The position numbers were made by a program, and so were the translations under genes. This document shows, one piece after another, positions 31,701 through 40,242 of a DNA stretch of 54,865 nucleotides. Every line of letters starts with the position of its first letter. Position 1 is the stretch's first letter. The notes under the pieces are model-generated. The model had not been told where the DNA came from. It saw only the letters and a list, made by a program, of their open reading frames with translations, and did not search any database. This DNA comes from Rhodococcus antarcticus (GTDB taxonomy: Bacteria; Actinomycetota; Actinomycetes; Mycobacteriales; Mycobacteriaceae): NCBI RefSeq assembly GCF_026153295.1, contig NZ_CP110618.1:1-54865 (forward strand). Reading direction: 5' to 3'.

Positions 31701-34700
31701 TGGTGCAGGGCGGCGGCAACGCGCTGCTGGAGGTCCTCGGCTCGTTCACCGTCGGGTCGCACACCCTGACCCGCGCCGACGGGCTCGACTGGGCGAGCGA
31801 CGGCTTCGCGGTGGGCCAGGAGGTGACCGTGCCCGGGTACGCCCTCGGCGGCTTCACCATCACCGGCCTCAACGGCTCGGTCATGACGCTGTCCGGGGCG
31901 GCGTTGCCCGCGGGCACGATCACCGGCACGGTGTCGGTGTACGACGCGCTGTCGGCGGCCACCGGCTACATCCGCATCGGCGGGGACCACATCACCGTGC
32001 TGGCCGGACCGGGGCAGGGCCTCGGCTCGCCCGGCCCGCAGTCGCCGCTGGTGATCTACGGCGACACCTCGCAGGACGGCATCTGGTACTCCGGCGACCC
32101 GAACGAGCAGGCCGGCCACGTCTTCGGCCCCAAGCCGACCATCGAGCCGGTCGGCAACGACCCGAACTTCGTCTTCCCGCTGGCCCAGCCCTTCCAGTAC
32201 TCGGGCAACGACGTCATCGACGCCTCGGCCCTGGACGCCGCCCTGACCAGCTCCCAGCTGCCCACGATCGGCGTCACGGTCTACGGCGGCGGCGGGGCCG
32301 ACACGATCATCGGCAGCCAGACCGGGGACGTGCTCGCCGGCGGGTCGGGCAACGACACGATCTACGGCCAGCGCGGCCAGGACCTCATCTACGGCGACTC
32401 CGGGATCAACGTCGACGTGCTGACCCGCGTCGTCACCGTCGTCACCGTCAACTCCAGCGGGCTGCCCAACGCCGACACCCTGTTCGCCGGCCACGACATG
32501 ATCCAGGGCGAGGGCCCCGGTTCGGCGCCCAGCACGGCACCGAACAACACCGACAACCAGGACGTCATCTTCGGCGACCACGGCCAGGTCGTGCAGGACG
32601 TGCAGACCGTCCGGCAGTGGCTGCTCGACGGCGACCCGAACTCGGCCACCTTCATCGCGCAGGACCTGCGCCCCCAGGCCATCCTGACCACCGGGCTGCT
32701 GGAGTCGATGGCCACCGTCGTCCCGCAGAACGGTGTCAGCGACACCATCGACGGCAACCTGGGCAACGACATCATCTTCGGTGGCGGCGGCGGGGACACC
32801 CTGGCCGGCAGCGAGGGAAACGACCTGATCTTCGGTGACTTCGGCTCGGTCAGCTGCGTCCAGATCGGCACCGCCCCGGCGGCCGGCGTCACCGACCCGG
32901 GCTGCCGGATCGACGCGAGCCTGCTGCCGTTGAACGTGCCGCTCAACGACCACACCTTCACCTGGACGTCGCTGTTCACCCAGGCCAGCTCGAACTGGGG
33001 CAACGACCTGATCACTGGTGGCGCCGGCGACGACATCCTCATCGGCGGCGCCGGCTCGGACCGGATCAGCGGCGGCGCCGGCGACGACGACATCATCGGC
33101 GGCAACACCGGCCTGGCCCTGGCCGGGATCGCGAACTCCGGCGGCGCGGGCGGCGACAACGCCGGCGTCGACTACAGCGGTGGCCACGTGGCCTACGGCG
33201 ACGTCTTCGACAACACCGGCGGCTCCGACGGCCCGCACAGCGCTTGCGTCGCGGCGTCGTGCACCTACGGCGACTACCTCGACGGCGGCGCCGGCAACGA
33301 CGTCATCGCCGGCGACAACGCGAACATCCTGCGGACCGGCAGCACGGTCAGCGCCCGCTTCCGCGTCCTCACCGGCACCAGCATCCTCAACACGGCCAGC
33401 GGCGCGAGCAACATCGCCGGCAGCAACGTCGACGGCACGACCGTGCCGTGCGCCTGGGTTGACGGCACCGGACTGACCCAGCTGACCTGCCGGGCCGACA
33501 GCTACGGCTACCAGGCCGACCCGAACGGCGTGTCCGTCCGCTACATCACCCTGTTCGACCAGAGCTTCACCCCGCCGGCCGGGACGTACTCCGACTCGAA
33601 CATCGCCGGTGGCGCCGGCAACGACGTGCTGTTCGGCCAGCTCGGCAACGACTGGATCCAGGGCGACGGCTCGGTCATCACCGACACCGGTCAGGTGAGC
33701 ATCGACGTCCAGACCCGGGACACCGTCACCGACCCACGCCAGTCGGTGGAGAACTACGCCGGCCCCGGCACCGACGGCGCCGACTACATCGAGGGCAACG
33801 GCGGCAACGACGTGCTCTACGGCAACCTGGGCCAGGACGACCTCGTCGGCGGCAGCTCGAACATGTTCGGCCTGATCACCCGCGACCAGCGCCCGGACGG
33901 CTCCGACACCATCTACGGCGGCGCCGGCACCCGCACCGGCATCAACAACCCGGGCGACCTCTCCGCGCAGGGCCACGCCGCCGACGCCGACGTCATCATG
34001 GGCGACAACGGCGACATCTACCAGCTCGTCGGGGCCAACGGCAGCCCGCTCGTCGACGCTAACGGCCAACAGAAGCAGGCCCTGGCCTTCCTGCGCTTCA
34101 ACTACGACAACTACAGCCCCATCGCCTCGATCATCCCCCGGTCCTACAGCTACCTCGACTACACGGTGGGCATCCAGGGCGCGTCCGACATCGGCGGGGC
34201 CGACCTGATCCACGGGGAGGGCGGCGACGACGTCATCCTCGGCGAGACCGGCTCGGACGTGCTGTTCGGCGACGGCCAGAACGACACGATCATCGGCGGC
34301 ACCGGCAACGACCGCATCTACGGCGGCGCCGGGGACGACGCCATCCTCGGCGACGACGGCTACTACAAGACCAGCCGCAACGGGCTCACCGAACCCCTGT
34401 GGGACCTCACCACGCCCAACGCGACCAACGTGCTGCAGGCCATCCCCGGCCCCTACACCCAGGCGACGACCTTCCAGGCCGGCGACCTGTACAACGAGGC
34501 GCGCCTGCTCGGCTACACCGCCGACCCGACGGTTGCGGGTGCGGCGAGCTACGCCGACATCATCTACGGCGGCCTGGGCAACGACTGGATCCACGGCGGC
34601 GGCGGCGACGACGCCATCTCCGGGGCCGAGGCGCTGCCGTTCTACTACAGCGACATCGCCCAGGCCTCCATCCTGGCCCAGTGGGGCATCGACCCAACCA

Positions 34701-37700
34701 ACCCGCTGCTCTACAACCCGAGCACCACGAAGTTCGCCGACTACAACGCGGCCGACCCGTGGTCGAAGATCTACGACTGCACCAGCGGCCAGAAGGACAT
34801 CGGGCTGACCGGCACGTGCGCCAGCGGGCAGAAGGTCGACTTCTTCCTCAACTTCACCCCGTACCTGCTCGACCCCAACGGGATGCCGGTCCATGACGCC
34901 GCCGGCAACGCCATCAAGAGCAACGACGGCTGCGACATCATCTACGGCGACAATGGCAACGACTGGCTCGTCGGCGGCACCGACACCAACTGGCTGTTCG
35001 GCGGCTTCGGCGACGACCTGCTCCAGTCGTCGCAGAACCTCGAGACCGACGGCGAGCACAACAGGACGCCGGAGGCCGCGACCTGGTCGGACCCGACGTT
35101 CGCCTACGGCGGCGCCGGACGCGACGTGCTGATCGCCGACAGCGGCCGAGCCCGGATGTTCGACTGGACCGGCGAGTTCAACAGCTTCGTCGTTCCGTTC
35201 AGCCCCTTCGGGTCGCCGGTCGTCAACCGCACCTTCAGCCCGGCGGTCCGCGCCTTCATCCGCGCCCTCGCCGATGCCGGCGGCGAGGACCCGACCTTCG
35301 TGCCGAACAGCCCGCTCGACGAGCTGGCCCTGTCCACCCCGCAGGACTCGTTCTGGCACTCCCAGCACGGCGCCCCGCGCGACCCCCAGCCCGGCAACGT
35401 GCCCGGCGTGCAGATCGACTACCGCGGCCTGGTCGACCTCGGCGCCGGCTGCCCCTGCAACCCCGGCGACGTCATCGTGGTCAAGGGTGCGGTCAACGCC
35501 GCCGACCCCCTGCACCCGACCGCGGCCGAGGACGCCGAGGTCCCGCCCGGGGCCGTGCTGGCCGTCTCGGCGGCGCTGCGGCTGACCTACCTGGTCACCA
35601 ACCCGGGCCTGGTCGCCCTGAAGATCACCTCGATCGTCGACGACAACGGGACACCGACCACCGCCGACGACGTCACCCCCGTCTACGTCTCGGGGGACAC
35701 CAACGGCAACGGTCTGCTCGACCCGGGCGAGACCTGGCTCTACACCGCCGTCGGCGTTAGCGGCGCACCCCAGACCGTCACCGCCGGCGGCCACCTGGAC
35801 ACGGTCACCGTGCAGGGCTACGACGCCGCGACCAGCGTGCTCGTCGGCTCCGCCGACCCAACCAGCTGGACCGGCACCCTGCCGCTGCTCCAGATCGGCA
35901 AGGACATCAACGCGGTCGACCCGCTGCACCCGACCGTCACCGAGCAGGCCGACACCACCGCGACCGCCCCGCACCTCGCCGCCGGGTCGCCGGTCGTGTT
36001 CACCTACCGGGTGTCGACGACGTCGACGACCCCGCTGACCGTCGGCCAGCTCACCGACGACAACGGGACGCCGGGCAACCCGGCCGATGACTGGCACCCG
36101 CTGCCGGTGCTCACCACCTACCTCGGCCAGCAGTACAACGTCGGGGACACCAACCACGACGGGCTGCTCGGGGCCGGCGAGGTCTGGCTCTACACCTCAG
36201 CCGGTGTCTCGGGCATCTCGACCGCGGCGCAGTCCGGGTGGTACAGCAACATCGGCACCGTCTCGGCCGTCACCGCGGACGGCCACTCGTACATGGCGAG
36301 TAACCCCGCCTCCTACGACGGCACCACCCCCACCGGCGCCGGGGCGCACGTAACGCTGCACACGGCGGTGAACGCGCTGAACCCGAGCACGCCCACGACC
36401 TCCGAGGACGCGAACACCCCACCCGGTGCCTACCTCACCACCGGTACGGCCGTCATCTACACCTACCTCGTCGTCAACGACGGACTCGTGTCCCTCACGT
36501 CGGTCTCGGTCAGTGACGTCACCAACGGGTTCACCCCGAAGCCGGTGCTCGGCGCCGGCGGGTTCAACGTCGGCGACACCAACACCAACAACCTCCTCGA
36601 CCCGGGCGAGACCTGGCTGTTCACGTCGACCGGGGTGACGGCGCTCACCGCCGGTAGCGGGCTGCACCCCGACACGTCGTCGGTCACCGCGACGCCGGTG
36701 CCCGCCTCCCAGACACCCGTCGGCTCGACCGATCCGACCTACTACACCGGCGTGGTCGCCGCGATCGAGGTCCAGAAGGCCGTCAACGCTGCCAACCCGA
36801 CCTCACCGACGCCGGCCGAGGACGCGAACAACCCGGCCACCCCGTACTACGTGAGCGTCGGCGCGCCGGTGGTGTTCACCTACCTGGTCAGCGCCCCGAC
36901 CGGGCTCGTGGTCCCGGGCTCGTCGATCGTCATCACCGACGACAACGGGACGCCGGGCACGACCGCCGACGACTTCCACCCGACCTACGTCAGCGGCGAC
37001 ACCAACAGCAACGGCAGCATCGACAACGGCGAGGTCTGGCTGTACACCTCGCCGGTCGGCCCGGCTCTGCCCGGCGTGTACTGCAACACGGTGTCGGTCA
37101 TGGCGACCGTGAGCGGGGTCGGGCAGCGGGGGCAGGACCTCGCCTGCTACCGGGGCGTCACGGTCGCGGTCCAGATCAAGAAGGCCACCAACGCCGTCGA
37201 TCCGCTGCACCCGACCGTGCTCGAAGAGGGCGACAACACCACCAACCAGCTCGTCCTGGCCGCCGGCACCCCCGTGACCTGGACGTACCGGGTCACGAAC
37301 CCCGGAACCACGGCGGTCCTCATCACCGGCATCACCGACAGCAGGTCCTTCACCCCGACGCCGGTGCTCGGCGCCGACGCCGTGCACAACGTCGGCGACA
37401 CCAACAGCAACGGTCTGCTCGACCCCGGCGAGGTGTGGATGTACACCTCCGCCGGTGTCGCGACCTACACCGTCGTGGCCGGCCAGTTCACGTCCTCGGC
37501 CACCGTGACCGCGGTCGAACCACACCTCGGCACGGCCGCGACGGCCTCCGACGTCAGCGACCACCTGGGTGCTGTCCACCAGGTCACCCCGGCAGTGACG
37601 ATCGTCAAGGCGATCAACGCCCTCGACCCGCTGCACCCGACCACCGTCGAGGACGCGAACACGCAGCCGGCGAAGGAGCTGCTGATCGGCCAGCAGATCG

Positions 37701-38452
37701 TCTGGACCTACACCGTCACCAACACCGGAAACGCCCCCGTCACCATCACCGCCCTGGTGGACGACAACGGCACCCCGGCCAGCCCGGGTGACGACTTCAC
37801 CCCGACGCCGGTGCTCGGCGCCGACGCCGTGCACAACGTCGGTGACACCAACCACAACGGCCTGCTCGATGTCGGTGAGACCTGGCTGTTCCGGGCCACC
37901 GGGACCGTCGGCGCCGGCTCGTACGTCAACACCGCCCGGGTCACCGTCGTCGAGCCCACGACCGGCCAGATCGCCGACGCCAGTGACATCGCCGGCTACT
38001 ACGGCCTGGCGGCTGCGCAGGGCCTCAGCCCGGGCTACTGGAAGAACCACCCCACCGCCTGGCCGACCGCCGCCGGCACCCCGATCTTCTCCACCACCCA
38101 GCTCGTGTCGACCATCTTCGGCCCGCTTCCGGCGCCACAGGCCTCAGAGACCCTCCTCGAGGCGATCGGCACCGGCGGCGGCGGCATCAACGCGCTCCTG
38201 CGACAGGCGATCTCGGCGTTGCTCAACACCACTAGCGTGCTCATCGACTACCCGTTGACGGCGAGCGCCCTCATCGCGGCCGTCAACGCCGCACTGGCCA
38301 GCGGTGACCCGACCCAGATCGACAACCTGCAGACCACGCTGGCCGGCTGGAACAACCTCGGCGCCAGCCTGACCCCGCCGGCCAGCGCGCTCCCCATGTC
38401 AGCATCGCCGGGGCAAGCACAGCCAAGAGCGAAGCCGGGAAGACCGCGGTGA
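27914..38452 (+). CDS. Giant secreted multidomain protein, C-terminal ~3,512 aa
   Basis: The continuation of the giant protein in the next frame. It has no signal peptide or credible start of its own, so alone it would not be exported. Order of regions: GGTGDDHF/GGSGNDTF-like strands; five '(T)DGGSFLTDGFxVGQ' repeats; Calx-beta-like segments with VIDDNTPGVYV linkers; RTX-type nonapeptides (32281-35035) such as GGAGDDILIGGAGSD; six DUF11-like domains (35476-38010); and a final GLSPGYWKNHPTAW module. The protein ends PRAKPGRPR with no anchor motif. RTX and GDTNxNGLLDxGE loops imply calcium-dependent folding outside the cell. A terminator-like hairpin lies 25 bases after the stop. Confidence 0.85.
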   Translation, partial: ESSYRPALYCGNILGACTNRPAYVAVLHPETTAGQDVLQAATASGYDGVSETVNYDVAINGRLGVLGLGGNDYFAVDDTVATTTLDGGTGDDHFQIGQLYGMRRDAIYSGLSPPLYFPTIATTRGYLSKGNSAPLVAEGGSGNDTFTVYSNHAAVRLEGDDGNDLFLVQAFALAKTTADGTIVMGPLFTGGVTIATGTTITRTDGGSFLTDGFAVGQTLVVTGTGTTDDNTAATAYVISAVTASTITLDLAQTVATPLRTTGTFGAVSLSSGPLTRSSLRVSGNTITRTDGGSFLTDGFLVGTTIDLAGTGTTDDNQASIPYVITAVTDSTITVSAALPVGGTFAGATVSGVLPSPILTSGFSTAAQTDIRTGNGDNQVTYNINAPVAVDGGTGFNKLVVLGTEFADHIVITAAAIYGAGIAVTYTNIQVLEVDALQGDDTIDVLSTPAHVAVRVLGGLGSDTINVAGDVVGDVVAQDPNGSASTINHLVTSADQNYNNIVAPGINVSVARPTQGAVIISETGGLTDVRRTATGRVGSSDSYTVRLASAPTSDVWITVSAAMSPLDQRPGPGGRTADTMLVCTGTQAQCTGDGAYFRTVSLDGSLVSLPNRALVLHFDATNWNVPQSVWVAAANDTLPQGTITVAVSQSVLSADPTFDGAFVRNVEVTVHDNLTPGLDVRQLDAAGNPDTTTTVIKGTATTQLTDTVALTLPSPPSGQVSVQITPADAKVRLSSADSRFSLGAVVGGVQTYLVTFTAGSWNTPLLITVAGVDDFRRTDPHYTTLVFAVVTAQTADTSYYGVTSNLDVLVIDDNTPGVYVAQSGGSTLVSVPQAGPPAVPGVSDTYTVRLTSAPTAPVSVGVVGDGQTTVATDPTCGSTAASILGKVCLAPVGRLASLPLFTGNVTMSGHTITLATGSELGSFLSDGFAAGQLLLIGGGSVCSTAATACVITGVTATTLTVANALPAGMFSGLTLSKVTPAGLFTGPVTLSAGVLTRTDGGSWLDNGFLEGQLVQINGQLYKIQSIFGAGLSQMSFTATATAIPAIVGGTLSLTEFAPVVTFDQSNWWVPVAVTVSADAGFVLPPGRANLLTFPKQPHLLSAIRGPLQVDGGTGGEHNSLNPAVLRPAEINTPPFGIGQQPSEARQVDVLNVYDDGSRQNQTGTLTSTGLSGFGMGPSVTFPGTTAFGEPNSFPGGISYATITVDANGNVVTSASKTTIEVLNILLGQGNDTLTIASTMNPGPDQAVDDKLPTGIAALHGGMTLVQGGGNALLEVLGSFTVGSHTLTRADGLDWASDGFAVGQEVTVPGYALGGFTITGLNGSVMTLSGAALPAGTITGTVSVYDALSAATGYIRIGGDHITVLAGPGQGLGSPGPQSPLVIYGDTSQDGIWYSGDPNEQAGHVFGPKPTIEPVGNDPNFVFPLAQPFQYSGNDVIDASALDAALTSSQLPTIGVTVYGGGGADTIIGSQTGDVLAGGSGNDTIYGQRGQDLIYGDSGINVDVLTRVVTVVTVNSSGLPNADTLFAGHDMIQGEGPGSAPSTAPNNTDNQDVIFGDHGQVVQDVQTVRQWLLDGDPNSATFIAQDLRPQAILTTGLLESMATVVPQNGVSDTIDGNLGNDIIFGGGGGDTLAGSEGNDLIFGDFGSVSCVQIGTAPAAGVTDPGCRIDASLLPLNVPLNDHTFTWTSLFTQASSNWGNDLITGGAGDDILIGGAGSDRISGGAGDDDIIGGNTGLALAGIANSGGAGGDNAGVDYSGGHVAYGDVFDNTGGSDGPHSACVAASCTYGDYLDGGAGNDVIAGDNANILRTGSTVSARFRVLTGTSILNTASGASNIAGSNVDGTTVPCAWVDGTGLTQLTCRADSYGYQADPNGVSVRYITLFDQSFTPPAGTYSDSNIAGGAGNDVLFGQLGNDWIQGDGSVITDTGQVSIDVQTRDTVTDPRQSVENYAGPGTDGADYIEGNGGNDVLYGNLGQDDLVGGSSNMFGLITRDQRPDGSDTIYGGAGTRTGINNPGDLSAQGHAADADVIMGDNGDIYQLVGANGSPLVDANGQQKQALAFLRFNYDNYSPIASIIPRSYSYLDYTVGIQGASDIGGADLIHGEGGDDVILGETGSDVLFGDGQNDTIIGGTGNDRIYGGAGDDAILGDDGYYKTSRNGLTEPLWDLTTPNATNVLQAIPGPYTQATTFQAGDLYNEARLLGYTADPTVAGAASYADIIYGGLGNDWIHGGGGDDAISGAEALPFYYSDIAQASILAQWGIDPTNPLLYNPSTTKFADYNAADPWSKIYDCTSGQKDIGLTGTCASGQKVDFFLNFTPYLLDPNGMPVHDAAGNAIKSNDGCDIIYGDNGNDWLVGGTDTNWLFGGFGDDLLQSSQNLETDGEHNRTPEAATWSDPTFAYGGAGRDVLIADSGRARMFDWTGEFNSFVVPFSPFGSPVVNRTFSPAVRAFIRALADAGGEDPTFVPNSPLDELALSTPQDSFWHSQHGAPRDPQPGNVPGVQIDYRGLVDLGAGCPCNPGDVIVVKGAVNAADPLHPTAAEDAEVPPGAVLAVSAALRLTYLVTNPGLVALKITSIVDDNGTPTTADDVTPVYVSGDTNGNGLLDPGETWLYTAVGVSGAPQTVTAGGHLDTVTVQGYDAATSVLVGSADPTSWTGTLPLLQIGKDINAVDPLHPTVTEQADTTATAPHLAAGSPVVFTYRVSTTSTTPLTVGQLTDDNGTPGNPADDWHPLPVLTTYLGQQYNVGDTNHDGLLGAGEVWLYTSAGVSGISTAAQSGWYSNIGTVSAVTADGHSYMASNPASYDGTTPTGAGAHVTLHTAVNALNPSTPTTSEDANTPPGAYLTTGTAVIYTYLVVNDGLVSLTSVSVSDVTNGFTPKPVLGAGGFNVGDTNTNNLLDPGETWLFTSTGVTALTAGSGLHPDTSSVTATPVPASQTPVGSTDPTYYTGVVAAIEVQKAVNAANPTSPTPAEDANNPATPYYVSVGAPVVFTYLVSAPTGLVVPGSSIVITDDNGTPGTTADDFHPTYVSGDTNSNGSIDNGEVWLYTSPVGPALPGVYCNTVSVMATVSGVGQRGQDLACYRGVTVAVQIKKATNAVDPLHPTVLEEGDNTTNQLVLAAGTPVTWTYRVTNPGTTAVLITGITDSRSFTPTPVLGADAVHNVGDTNSNGLLDPGEVWMYTSAGVATYTVVAGQFTSSATVTAVEPHLGTAATASDVSDHLGAVHQVTPAVTIVKAINALDPLHPTTVEDANTQPAKELLIGQQIVWTYTVTNTGNAPVTITALVDDNGTPASPGDDFTPTPVLGADAVHNVGDTNHNGLLDVGETWLFRATGTVGAGSYVNTARVTVVEPTTGQIADASDIAGYYGLAAAQGLSPGYWKNHPTAWPTAAGTPIFSTTQLVSTIFGPLPAPQASETLLEAIGTGGGGINALLRQAISALLNTTSVLIDYPLTASALIAAVNAALASGDPTQIDNLQTTLAGWNNLGASLTPPASALPMSASPGQAQPRAKPGRPR
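28480..31960 (+). repeat. Five ~65-aa '(L/T)DGFxxGQ' repeats in the giant protein
   Basis: Units begin TRTDGGSFLTDGFAVGQ, TRTDGGSFLTDGFLVG, ATGSELGSFLSDGFAAGQ, TRTDGGSWLDNGFLEGQ and TRADGLDWASDGFAVGQ. Most continue with a Y/FxITxVxxxxxT strand pair. The first two share a 41-base identical stretch (28508-28548 and 28766-28806), pointing to recent duplication or gene conversion. Confidence 0.75.
32281..35035 (+). repeat. RTX-type calcium-binding nonapeptide repeats
   Basis: Blocks of GGxGxDxxx occur from GGGGADTIIG to GGFGDDLLQ. They include GGSGNDTIYGQRGQDLIYGD, GGAGDDILIGGAGSDRISGG, GEGGDDVILGETGSDVLFGD and GGTGNDRIYGGAGDDAILGD. RTX repeats bind Ca2+ in parallel beta-rolls and fold after secretion. 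Here the blocks are separated by long non-repeat inserts, unlike compact type I secretion toxins, and there is no T1SS gene nearby. Confidence 0.85.
35476..38010 (+). repeat. Six tandem DUF11-like domains with Ca-loop-like motifs
   Basis: Six units of about 130 residues begin near 35476, 35890, 36349, 36765, 37165 and 37588. Each starts with a K/TAxNAxxPxxPT motif, has a V(T)xTYxVxNxG strand and ends with GDTNGNGLLDPGETW or a variant. The D.N.NG.LD..E pattern resembles EF-hand/dockerin calcium loops. Units 5 and 6 share 48 identical bases (37348-37395, 37795-37842). Such domains form extended surface stalks. Confidence 0.8.
38026..38452 (+). other. C-terminal GYWKNH module of the giant protein
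   Basis: The last ~140 residues start GLSPGYWKNHPTAW and continue with LLEAIGTGGGGINALLRQAISALLN. The SPGYWKNH signature recurs at the ends of secreted bacterial proteins with DUF11-type repeats. It is presumably a terminal cap or attachment module; its role is not established. Confidence 0.6.
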
Positions 38453-38476
38453 ACCCGACCTCCGCCCCGGCCGGGG

Positions 38477-38501
38477 GACCGTTGTAGGAACGGTCTCTCT
38501 T
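38477..38501 (+). terminator. Terminator of the giant gene, or left end of an IS256-type element
   Basis: GACCGTT-GTAGG-AACGGTC is a perfect 7-bp stem followed by TCTCTTG, 25 bases after the giant gene stop. It fits a rho-independent terminator. Because the IS256-family transposase remnant begins 45 bases further on, it could equally be that element's terminal inverted repeat. Confidence 0.5.
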
Positions 38502-38545
38502 GCCTGACGCGCGGGCCCGTAGGGCCGGCGGCAAGGTGCCGTGAG

Positions 38546-38867
38546 ATGACCAGGACACGCAACGATGTGGCGAGGAAGAACGCAGGCGATCAGTCGGCAG
38601 AAGCGCGGGCTGCGGTGGAGCTGGTGCGGCCGGCCAAGGAGCGAGGTCTGTCCATGACCGGCCCGGACGGGGTTGCGGAAGGAGCTCACCCTGAGCGTGC
38701 TCGAGACGGCGCCGAACGATGAGGTGACTGAGCACTTGGGGCAGGAGAAGAGCCGGGTGCCACCGGGTCAGGTATCGACCATCAAGCGGAACAGGGCGGG
38801 CCCGCAACGGCTGGAGACCTTCGCGGGAGGCACCCCGGGGCGTCCTCGTCAGTGCAGCTCGCCGTAG
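38546..38867 (+). pseudogene. IS256-family transposase remnant
   Basis: The first frame (ATG 38546) gives a basic start and LVRPAKERGLSMTGPDG. After a frame change, RKELTLSVLETAPNDEVTEHLGQEKS follows. These match the N-terminal 'GlsltGpdGLlkqLTktVLEtALeaEmteHLGYeK' region of IS256-family transposases. The protein is lost before the DDE residues, so it is inactive. It forms the right flank of the giant gene. Confidence 0.75.
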
Positions 38868-39337
38868 ATGCGCCGCTCACGGCCGGTTGTGAACACCGCG
38901 CAGGCCCGACGGGGCCTGGCAGCGGCTGGGGCGCCTGCGGGCTGACCCCCATCAGACGTGCCGCTCGCGACCGGGTGGGGACCGCGGCGTGGTCTGGTCC
39001 GGATGCGCGAGGACCCCGGAGGTATTGGCTTCCGGGGTCCTCGAGCACGAGCAGCTGGGTGATCAAGCGTGCAGGTGGGCATCTTGTGGGTGACCTCGGC
39101 GTCGTGCGGGGTTCTGTCTTCCCGTCGCGCAGGCCCACGGCGGCGGTCTGGCCAGGCGCGCAAGGCGTGGGTGCCGGACTGCTCGTGCTGGGAACCTCGG
39201 CCGGGGGGAGGGACCTTCGCTTCCGGTCCAGCCGTGGCCTGTCGGGGCTCCGTGACAACAGTTCTGCGCTGTGACCCAGGTCACGACAAGGGTGGTCGTG
39301 GTGACCGGTGACCACGTGTTGCTGGGGCAGTCACGGT
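38868..39337. other. Region after the IS256 remnant, no confident gene
   Basis: Several overlapping open frames exist on both strands, none with a ribosome-binding site, family motif or sensible composition (Arg/Pro/Ser shadows). It probably represents further decayed insertion-sequence DNA, but I could not identify the element. Confidence 0.4.
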
Positions 39338-39740
39338 TTACCCGAGGTCGGGGCCGGATGCGTCATGACGTGCGATGCCGTGCCCCTGGGTGACGGGTCC
39401 GGAGGTGTCGGTGGGGTTGGGGTCTGCCGCGGTGGGGTCGGTGGGGGAGTCGACCTGGTCGGGGTGCAGCGAGGTCAGGGCGACCTGGATGACCCCACCG
39501 GCGAGGTCGGTGAGGATCGCGGTGCCAGCAATGATGGAGTGAACCAACCATGGTCGTTGTTCGCGGCTGCGCAGGACGGTGGTGCCGGGGAGGGGGAGGT
39601 GGCCCTCGACCTCGGTGGTGTGGACCACGGTGAGGGCGGTGCTGTCGGCGGCCGCGGCCCCGACCGCGGCCGTCAGCGTCGGCGTCATCGGTGACGGCCA
39701 ACGTCACCAGCACGGTCAACAGCCGCTCGCCAGGTTTCAC
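39338..39740 (-). pseudogene. Frameshifted exported hypothetical protein
   Basis: Reading leftwards from GTG 39740, behind GGAGGA, the frame gives a signal peptide start KPGERLLTVLVTLAVT. A single extra base at 39688 then shifts it. Removing that base joins it to TPTLTAAVGAAAADSTAL and a ~115-aa body containing VVHTTEVEGHLPLPGTTVL and SIIAGTAILTDLAGG. The restored product would be about 133 aa, secreted, with an Asp/Pro/Thr-rich tail. The family is not recognised. A true frameshift mutation and a sequencing error are both possible. Confidence 0.5.
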
Positions 39741-40242
39741 GGCTGCAGTGTCCTCCGCGTGCGAGCGACCAAGGCGGCGAACCCGGGCGGAGCTGCCAGC
39801 TGGGCGCCGCCGCTGTCCACCGACGCGCATTGCCTGAGTCCGGGGCCGAACTGGAGAACCCGACAGTCGGGCCGGGCTGGTGCACTTTCGCTGGGTTGCG
39901 GAACGCGGTGAGGGCTCCCGTGCGCTCCGAGCGGATGGCGCGACGCCCGAACCCGCTGTCGAGACTGGTGTCGCCGCCAGCACTCGGTGCTAGCCGGCGG
40001 GACGCGCGAGCAAGCAGTGCCACAGACGAGCGGTTGTGAAACACCCCGCGAGCCCCAACGGCACCCCTCGTGTCGCCGACCCGGTGGCCCGCGGCGGCTA
40101 CGCCGCTCAGGGCTGGTTCTGGCCTACGCCCCACCCGAAACGGTGCTCGCGGCGGGGTGGGGAGGGATGGGTGCAGAACTGGTGCCCGAAACCCCTGTGT
40201 CGTAGATCCGTCCGGCGTTGAGTTGTGGAACTGTGTGTCCTC
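39741..40242. other. Region upstream of the serine recombinase, no confident gene
   Basis: About 500 bases with only short shadow frames. It should contain the promoter of the recombinase gene and possibly its res/crossover site, but no clear inverted or direct repeat set was visible to me. Confidence 0.35.
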
